Origin: Anaeramoeba flamelloides
Taxonomy: Eukaryota > Metamonada > Anaeramoebidae
Length of the DNA: 64,000 nt
Direction: 5' to 3'
Assembly (NCBI GenBank): GCA_027625915.1
Contig: JANTQA010000048.1
Location: 2,852,001 to 2,916,000 of the forward strand
This document shows positions 58,401-64,000 of this stretch, piece by piece. Position 1 is the first letter of the stretch. The number at the start of each line of letters is the position of its first letter. A program made the translations under genes and the position numbers. The notes below the pieces were generated by a model. That model saw only the letters and a list, made by a program, of their open reading frames with translations. It was not told where the DNA came from and did not search any database.

Positions 58401-59609
58401 AATTGAAAATCAAATCCTATTGATAAGTAAGTGAATTTTATATGAACCCAGGTTTAAATGTGTTACAAGTTCATTAGTCTGTGGTGTATGTAGAATACTC
58501 ATTTAATGGTTGATAACTAAAGTAGATCATGCTATTTTAACAAAAATCCAAGTTTTAGTAAAGTTTACTATTAATTCTGAAAATGGTAATTTTTAAACGT
58601 GCTTTAGATTATAAGAGATAAGCTTTTGAAAAAGTAGAATTACATTAATCCTTATTCTAATAAGTAGATTATTGTTATTTTCTTTAGTTATTTCACAAAG
58701 GAAAGAAATTAAAAATGATTTTCGGTAAGGTTCCCAATTAAAATTGCTGTCCAACTATTTTTCTCTGTCCAACATTTTTCTCTCAACAGTAAGTAACAAT
58801 TAAAGTTTTTTCAAATAATAAAATTTGTTAAAACATGGGTTTTTTCACTACCATAAAGCAAATGTATTAATATTTTAATGATTCCAAAAAAAAATCTTTC
58901 GAGTTGGAACCAAACCTAAGAGTGGGGTTTAGTCAACCAATTAGCCTCCTAGAAAATTTTTGAATATGGAAGGTTTCTCTGAGAGATTCTAAATCTTGCA
59001 AATACAATCATAATTTTCTTTTCCCCATTTAGAAAATCAAAAAATATTTAACAATTTTTTACGATCAAGCCAAAAGTTGTAGTTTTTTTTTAAAAAAACG
59101 ACTTTCATATAAGGACAATGGTCTTTGACTCAATCGCGCCCACAATAAATAAATAAATAAAAGTTGTTGTTTTTTGAGAACCTGAAAAATTTCATTTTAG
59201 TGAAGAAGCAAAAGTTGCTTTATTTGATTCATTAAGGGAATAAAATTAAAAAAAGGTTAACTTACTCTAAGGCTTTGCTAGTAAACTTATGATCACCTAC
59301 TTGAATTGGACAGGTAACGGAAGTGTCTTCACAAAGATCGATTGTTGTCGAAAACAGTGGCTTTGAAAGAAAATCTTTGTACCAGACAGTAATGTTTAAT
59401 AGTGTGCCCTCTTTTAAAGTCATTGATTCGACGCTGTAACCCAAATCAAAGGTAAAAGTAGATCCTATTTGGATCGAGTTTTGAGGAGAATAATTTATGT
59501 ACGTGATTTTCACATTCGGTTGTTCAGAGCTTTCACAATTTTCAAATTCAATTGTGGAGTAACAAGCCACAAGAAGAAGCAGTGTACAAAAAAAATATTG
59601 TAAATTCAT
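49430..59609 (-). CDS. Signal peptide-ML domain-ectodomain-TM protein (lipid-recognition receptor)
   Basis: Four exons: 59609-59266, 55086-54791, 54648-54507, 49940-49430, totalling exactly 431 codons. Junctions GA|GTAAGT...AAAAG|A, GAT G|GTACGT...ATTAG|TT and TTA AA|GTAAAA...TATAG|T all keep phase. The protein opens with a signal peptide (MNLQYFFCTLLLLVACYS), then an ML domain (about 22-150: ENCESSEQPNV, LCEDTSVTCPIQVGDHKF, and across the splice EIPYVPIGKYKIVLNIL). A long ectodomain with several NxT/S sites follows, then a small Cys motif CQCKVDVCGVCGGNGSSC (336-353), a Ser/Pro linker, a membrane segment (about 377-399) and a 30-residue cytosolic tail. ML domains (NPC2, MD-2, PG/PI-transfer protein) bind lipids in a beta-sandwich pocket; most are soluble, so anchoring suggests a surface or endosomal receptor. 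Introns are 4179, 142 and 4566 bp, the large ones carrying transposons. Confidence 0.88.
50980..51345. repeat. Short hairpin-bearing dispersed repeat
   Basis: Located in ML-gene intron 3. The 3' half contains GAAAATCGATTGATTTTC, a palindrome set inside TTTTTGTTT and AAACAAAAA arms (about 51290-51321). Related blocks occur near 8820-8990, 15560-15690, 19260-19340 and 32730-33160. Confidence 0.45.
51631..53425 (+). mobile_element. Tc1-type DNA transposon with transposase
   Basis: About 1.8 kb bounded by inverted repeats: the left end reads ATATATAAACTGAATTTC then AAAATGTGGGGCA, and the right end (complement) reads the same with AAAATTTGGGGCA. Both termini merge into (TA)n, so the TA target duplication cannot be separated from the terminal repeat. 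The transposase lies inside on the plus strand, antisense to the ML gene in whose third intron the element sits. Confidence 0.88.
51834..53184 (+). CDS. Tc1-family DD34E transposase
   Basis: Exon 1 (51834-51988) encodes a helix-turn-helix (LRNRGISRSKIAQNLGITIK). A 67 bp intron (GTATTT...TTTTAG) joins in phase 2 to exon 2 (52056-52429), which carries the second HTH (NRKLSCEKLATFLKETREIE), a linker and the first catalytic Asp (VVFTDETWFY). The last exon ends in TAA at 53184 with the second Asp (ILMQDGAPAH) and the Glu (SPDLNPIENLW). There are 34 residues between them, the DD34E spacing of the Tc1 clade. It cuts and pastes DNA into TA. The second intron (donor at 52430) is awkward: the natural acceptor at 52681-52682 gives the wrong phase, whereas an AG at 52701-52702 restores GKVWQKKLCFFGGINY. 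Either that acceptor is used or a one-base change in a homopolymer has damaged this copy. Confidence 0.9.
53488..54184. mobile_element. Second Tc1-like element, decayed
   Basis: About 0.7 kb with outer inverted repeats: left TTTTTCAAACAAAAGGGTAC, right complement TTTTTCAAATAAAAGGGCAC; a further copy of the word in the left orientation lies at 53983-54003. Between about 53630 and 53940, plus strand, are remnants of a transposase N-terminus: IENETLKNKSLTCKELSIKC matches VENETKKNRKLSCEKLATFL of the complete transposase next to it. The remnant contains stops and lacks the catalytic domain. It also lies in ML-gene intron 3. Confidence 0.65.
57100..57470. repeat. Dispersed repeat, copy 1 (pair at 61230-61570)
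   Basis: Same-orientation similarity to 61230-61570 in ordered blocks (ATTATNATCAAAATTCCAGA, CTATTGTATTTATTGT, TTTACTTTGNTAG, TAATAAC). Family unknown. Confidence 0.55.
58350..58789. mobile_element. Harbinger-like MITE (TAA-flanked)
   Basis: A 440 bp element with termini CTGTTGAGAGAAAAATG and its complement, continuing as related sequence for about 60 bp (TTTTAATTGGGAAC in both arms). TAA flanks it on both sides (58347-58349 and 58790-58792), the TWA target duplication typical of PIF/Harbinger elements. The right arm has an extra tandem copy of a TTGGACAG-containing unit. No coding capacity; single copy in the window. Confidence 0.75.
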
Positions 59610-59909
59610 TTTGGTTATTAGAAAAAAGAAAGAATTATTAAAAAAAATGAAAAATATTTTGGTTGAGAAGGCAAAGCCAAAAACAATAAAAGTATATACT
59701 TTGGGTATTTTCTCAAAAGTTTTTCAAAAGGTCTCGTATCATTTTTTTTTTTTATTCTTCAATTTTTTTTCAAGAAGAAAAGAGAATTGAAATTATTAAA
59801 GTGAAAAAGTGTTAAAAAAGCACTTACCAAACGGAATTACAATCTTGTTTCTTTGAAATTTCTTCCAATTTGTCATGAAAACGAGAAAGAATTTTGGCAA
59901 ATTAAGATT

Positions 59910-60391
59910 CTAATGGTGTTTGTAATAACAATATGAAAAAATTTTCACTTCATTTTCCTTTTGTTTTTCAATCACAAATTGAATTTTCAAAGAAATAAGA
60001 TGTAATTTGTGGTCTTTATTTATTTGTTTGGTTATTTTTTGTTGTGAAGTCAATGGGTAAATTGGGAGTACTAAAAATAGAAAAGAAAGCAAAACACAGT
60101 TTTCATAATGTAAAAAAAAAAAGATCTGAGGTAAAATTTTAACTTTAGAAAAATCAAAGACAGGTAATCTAATTTTGCTTTTACTAACCTACCAGGTAAA
60201 ATCTGTGCTGGTTGAACAATGATTATGGTTCTCTTGAGTTTTGGTAAACACACAAAGAGCGGTATATGTCTAACAGAAATAAAAAATCTTGTTTGATAAA
60301 TAACTAGAGATCTGATACGATAATAAAATTGAGATCTTTTGGGTAAATTTTGAGAACAAATATTTGGGAAAAAGTTAATTAATTTATTCAA
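59910..60391 (-). CDS. Unrecognised two-exon coding region
   Basis: Two open frames join cleanly: 60391-60193 (donor CCT G|GTAGGT) and 60070-59910 (acceptor TTTTTAG|TA), restoring Val across the junction and giving QPAQILPVLPIYPLTSQQK. About 119 residues are visible, ending KIFSYCYYKHH and TAG. The first codon of the upstream frame is TTG, so the true start or an earlier exon is unresolved; AG dinucleotides at about 60320-60300 could be acceptors. No membrane segment or known motif is evident. It lies about 300 bp upstream of the ML gene on the same strand. A small exon-like frame (59898-59828, ending G|GTAAGT) lies between them and could be an extra exon of either gene. Confidence 0.4.
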
Positions 60392-61636
60392 AAAAATAAT
60401 CGAATCTTATCCGATTATGCTTAAAAAATTGTTGCTTTATCACAGTATTTTATTCAACTGTTAAAGTGTACTCTTACTGAAGTTTTGTGTTTTTCTAAAT
60501 TATTTTTAACTTTATGTTGTTAAGTTCAATATTTCACCTTCCAATTCGCTTTTTTTTTTATAAAATTTGGTTCATACCTCAGAGTTGATAAAAGATTAAA
60601 AAAGAGAAGAATAAAACAATTTATTTTTGCCCATTATTAAAACAACATCTTACAAGCAAGTAGAGAAAAAAGTTTTGTGTAAAAACTGAAAGAAAACTTT
60701 GATGATTTTTAAGGAGGTAAAGTTTTAAAAGAACTCATATCCTTAGTCTCAAAAACATTTTTTTCCATTAGACTGTTCAAACCCTAAACCATTTGTTACA
60801 AAATAAATGGAACAAAATTTTCATTCAGCTTGACTTAAATTAGAATTTTTAAACCATGTAAAATTTCAAATTTTTCATTCTTATAAATCAGTTTAAATTA
60901 TTAATTAACCTTTCAGAATTGGGTACCTAGGATTATTTGTTATTAATTCCTGAAAAGTGATTATTTTGAAAAGCTGAATGAAAATTTTGATCTTTTTATT
61001 TTACTATTAACAATACTTTCTTTTTTATCCATAGATTGAAATCAATTATTAACGTTCAAAAATGTTTATTTTTTTGAGTTTTATTTTTTTTTCTTTTGTA
61101 AATATCCACTAACTACAAAGAAAGAAATGCAGAGAGGTTTTTTTTTATGTAAAAATATTGGATTTTATTTTATTCTAAGCTCTTTTTAAAACATAAATAA
61201 ATGAAAAAAAAAAAAAAAAACTGAATCAATATGCCCATATCACACATAAAAAAAAATAAAAATGAAAAAAACAATTTAGACAGAAACAATACTACCAGTA
61301 ACTACTCAAGGTTAAAAATAAATTTCATTGGCATTATTATCAAAATTCCAGAACGTCAAATTCCCGATGTTATTGTATTTATTGTGGTCAGTGAAACCAT
61401 ATTTTTTCAATAAGCCTCTAGCCAGAAAAGTAGATTATTTTTGTAGGTAAAAAATTCCAAAGAAATGTAAGTATGGATTTTAGTTAAACTTTAAGGGAGT
61501 TTTTACTTTGATAGCTAATAACTAATGGCTTTTAAAATGCCACACTCTCCGATAAAACCGAAATAAAGAAAAAAAAAATAATTTTAATTATTCCATTTCC
61601 TAGGGTTTCTAGAATTGAAAATAATTTAGTATAATA
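60392..61636. other. Intergenic, contains one dispersed repeat copy
   Basis: AT-rich; 61230-61570 is the partner of 57100-57470. No convincing coding frame otherwise. Confidence 0.5.
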
Positions 61637-61750
61637 GAGTATTTGATGATAACCTGAAATAATCGCGATAATTTCACTAAATCGTGATAAAACTTTAAAT
61701 TCGCGATGATAGTAATATTATCGCGATAAAAATAAAATCGCGATAATAAT
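61637..61750. mobile_element. ATCGCGAT-cluster transposon, solo end (copy C)
   Basis: Starts TA then GAGTATTTGATGATAACCTG, matching the terminus of copies A and B (GAGGTTTTGATGATAAC), followed by six ATCGCGAT or one-base variants within 100 bp. No matching right end is found before the window closes, so this is a truncated or solo end. The palindromic MITE at 61774 begins 24 bp further on. Confidence 0.7.
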
Positions 61751-61773
61751 TTTAAAAAATATTTAGAGAAGTA

Positions 61774-61969
61774 CAGTCAGTTTCACTTTTAAGACACAAA
61801 CTTTCAACTAAATTTAAGGCACAAAAAAATCTCAAATTAAAGCACAAAATTTGTATTTTTTTTTTTACAATTTATTTTTACTAGAATTTGAAGAATGTGC
61901 CTTAATTTGAGATTTTTTTTGTGCCTTAAATTTAGTTGAAAGTTTGTGCCTTAAAAGTGAAACTGACTG
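61774..61969. mobile_element. Palindromic MITE, copy 4 (TA-flanked)
   Basis: 196 bp, TA at 61772-61773 and 61970-61971. Ends CAGTCAGTTTCACTTTTAAG and its complement. The two arms share the change CAACTAAATTT/AAATTTAGTTG, so they are more alike to each other than to other copies. Confidence 0.93.
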
Positions 61970-62009
61970 TAAAATTTTTCATTTTTTATAATTTTATTAT
62001 TACATAAAA

Positions 62010-62138
62010 ATGGAAATACCAAATCAATGGAGAAATAGAGAACCCATCAATGTGCTACACAAGTATAAATTGAAAAAAATTGAATTTATAAATATTGGAT
62101 CTCTGGACGAATTACTCATCGTTCCAAAATCAAAATAA
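62010..62138 (+). CDS. Short open frame, 42 codons
   Basis: ATG to TAA in a region otherwise made of homopolymers; the reading (MEIPNQWRNREPINVLHKYK, then a stretch ending ELLIVPKSK) is of normal amino-acid composition and unlike its surroundings. It starts 38 bp after the MITE's TA. It could be a small gene, an exon, or a remnant inside transposon C. Not recognised. Confidence 0.3.
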   Translation: MEIPNQWRNREPINVLHKYKLKKIEFINIGSLDELLIVPKSK

Positions 62139-63310
62139 TCTGAAAAATTGATTTTTCAAGTTTAGAGCTCTTTATATTCTCTATTTTAGAAGTTATTCCC
62201 AATTTTCGATTTTTTATCAAAAACAAATTTTTTTTGAAATTTTGAATTTTTCATTTTTAAAAAAGGTACATTTTAACACAAAAATAAATTTTTTTTGGTA
62301 TTTTAAAGATCATCTTACTAGGGTAATTTTTGATTAAAAATGTGATTTTGGTGAAAAAAATTGAAAAAATTAAGGTTTAAAAAAAATTTTTTTTTTTGAA
62401 AATTTTTTTACTACTCTTTTGATTTTCCCATTTTTGATTTACTCAAATATTATATTTATAATATATTTTAAACTACAATAGTTATAAAATTTTTAATTTT
62501 GAATTTTTTTTTTCACTTTAATCAAAGTTAATTATAAAAATACATAAGTTACTGTGAATATTAGTTGATAAAATGAAATATAAAAATCTATTTGATATAG
62601 ACAAATTTTTTTTTTCAAAATTTTTTTATTTTTATTATTGTTGTGAAGTTTTTAAATTTAAACTTTATGAGGGTTAGAGGTTTCGAAAATATTTAGTATT
62701 TAAAATGGGTGTTTTTGACCTTTTTCAAAATTGAAAATTTTAAAAAATGTATAAAAAAAAAATTTTTCAAAATATTTTTTAAACTAATAAAAATTGGTAA
62801 ATTTGAAAAAAAAGTTTTTTTTAAACATCTCAAAAAAATTATTTTTATTTTTATTTTAACTGAAAAAACAATGTTTTAAAAAAAATTTTTTTTTTAATTG
62901 GAAAACTCTAGTAAAATTTCATTTTTTTCTAATTTAACAGAAAAAAATTCACATAACCAATATTTTGTAAAAAAAATTATTATACCTCATCTTATTTTAT
63001 CTAAATATTCATTTTTTCAAAATTTTGATAGTGTAATCACTAGAAAAATATTAAAAAAATGCTAAAAAATTAAAAACAATTTTTACTAGAGTTTCCTATT
63101 AAAATGGTTTTTTTCAAAAAAAAAATTTTTTTATATAAGTTTTTTTCAATTCAATTTTAAATTTGTTAATTTTTTTTAATCGTAAAAAACTTTTTTTTTT
63201 TAATCTTAAAAAACTTTGAGTTTTTTTTCCAAAAACAAATATATTAGAAAAATTACTCAATTAAAAATTCAATTTTATTATCTTCAAAATTTTATAATTT
63301 TAAAATATCC
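62139..63310. other. Homopolymer-rich region, nothing recognised
   Basis: Very dense A and T runs with repeated motifs of the AAAATTTTTTTT type. No coding frame. Confidence 0.6.
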
Positions 63311-63316
63311 AATAAT

Positions 63317-63412
63317 TACTCATTAACTCAGCGGTAGAGCACCGAGATCTCAAAAGTTGAAAAGTGTGTAGCCGGAGTTGGATTCCTGATAAGATCAATT
63401 AAATTAATAGTT

Positions 63413-63420
<8 letters not shown>
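63317..63420 (+). ncRNA. tRNA-like sequence (degenerate tRNA or SINE-type Pol III promoter)
   Basis: TTAACTCAGCGGTAGAGC at 63323-63340 closely resembles a tRNA D-arm/A box; AGTTGGATTCC at about 63376-63386 resembles the B box (consensus GGTTCGANTCC) with two mismatches; a long T run, a Pol III terminator, starts at 63411. The D stem has one A-C mismatch, the acceptor ends do not pair and the anticodon arm does not fold without postulating an intron, so it is not a normal tRNA. Confidence 0.5.
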
Positions 63421-63444
<24 letters not shown>

Positions 63445-64000
63445 TAATTTGATCAATTAAAGTATACATGTTTGCTACCTGAATTTACCTTTAAATCTTT
63501 TCAAATTTTTTTTTTTCAAAAATTAAAATCCTTTTAAGGTACCAAAATTCGGATAAATACTGGTAACTAAGTAGTTTTTTCCGTGTGAGGAGTAGAAGAT
63601 TTTAAAATATTTATATATAGTAAAACCTACAATTAAAAAAAAACTTTAAAATTCATTTTAATCTATGGGGGTCACTATATAAAAAATATAAAAACAATCT
63701 CAATTTTTCATTTTTTTGGGGGCTCTTATATTTTTCGAGTTATTGCCCAAAATAGTTATGAAAAATCACTATTAAAAAAATTTGTAGATAAAAATCGATT
63801 TTGGACAATATCTCGAAAACTAGACGTCCTAGAGACTTCTAAACACAAAAAATCGAAATTTAAGAAGATTTTGAATTTGTTGAACAATAAAAAAAATTTT
63901 TGATCCCAGTTTTATATTTACTCTTGTGTATAAATAACTTCAATTTATAAAAATATTTATTTTCAAAATTTGATTTTCCATTGGCCAATGGTTTTGAAAT
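63421..64000. other. AT-rich end of window, nothing recognised
   Basis: The stretch 63760-63850 (CAATATCTCGAAAACTAGACG, with flanking less-repetitive sequence) looks like the edge of another feature but cannot be assigned. Confidence 0.4.

Larger units (their letters stand above)
55087..59265 (-). other. Large intron 1 of the ML gene
   Basis: 4179 bp, GTAAGT to AAAAG. It contains the Harbinger-like MITE at 58350-58789 and a stretch (about 57100-57470) that is a diverged copy of 61230-61570 (shared: ATCAAAATTCCAGAAC, TATTGTATTTATTGTNGT). The rest is AT-rich with no coding-like frame. Confidence 0.7.

Noticed and set aside
1-64000. CRISPR arrays, operons, bacterial promoters, or retrovirus/Polinton-type elements
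   Set aside because: Nothing of these kinds was seen; the window is eukaryotic nuclear DNA with only DNA-transposon-type elements.

Overview
The window is a very AT-rich eukaryotic chromosome segment with spliceosomal GT-AG introns, homopolymer runs, and proteins full of Lys/Glu/Asn low-complexity tracts. Both TAA and TGA are used as stops and the standard code fits every gene read here. The gene set (CDC50-type flippase subunit, WH1-CRIB protein, DENN/RhoGEF/PH/FYVE protein, GOST-type 7-TM protein, B-box protein, membrane-anchored ML protein) points to a free-living amoeboid protist. The style, rich in Rho/Rab signalling and KEN-rich tracts, resembles Anaeramoeba (Metamonada), but that is an inference and not proven by the window.

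Layout. 1-978: 3' part of an unrecognised gene. 1464-4098: a palindromic MITE, then a 2.3 kb terminal-inverted-repeat element holding a Tc1 transposase tail and a DEP-like fragment. 5323-8177: a small membrane-protein ORF (-) diverging from a B-box/glutamine-amidotransferase-like protein (+). 8.2-12.9 kb: mostly empty, with one half of a long dispersed repeat. 12918-16634: four-exon CDC50 gene (+). 19708-28716: three-exon DENN-DH-PH-FYVE gene (-), with transposon copy A inside its second intron. 30147-32175: transposon copy B. 33.3-34.1 kb: two more palindromic MITEs. 35382-39576: three-exon GOST 7-TM gene (-), with a foldback element in its large intron. 42951-43499: WH1-CRIB gene (+) between two copies of a 450 bp repeat, followed by decayed coding sequence (-). 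49430-59609: four-exon SP-ML-ectodomain-TM gene (-), whose introns hold a Tc1 transposon, a Tc1 remnant and a Harbinger-like MITE. 59910-60391: unrecognised two-exon coding region (-). 61.6-62.0 kb: solo end of the A/B transposon family and a fourth MITE. 63.3 kb: tRNA-like sequence.

Several host genes only become complete once exons are joined. I checked each junction by reading phase and by GT/AG boundaries; the CDC50, DENN, GOST and ML models each come out as a whole number of codons. The genes share a theme (membrane trafficking, phosphoinositide/Rho/Rab signalling, lipid recognition) but are on both strands and show no operon-like arrangement. Elements recognised as mobile lie either between genes or in introns; the introns longer than 2 kb are mostly those carrying elements.

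The most unusual items are the single polypeptide joining DENN (Rab-GEF type) to DH-PH-FYVE (Rho-GEF, FGD type), the B-box protein ending in a bacterial-looking amidotransferase-like domain, and a transposon family built around clusters of the palindrome ATCGCGAT whose two long copies carry different DNA in the same slot.
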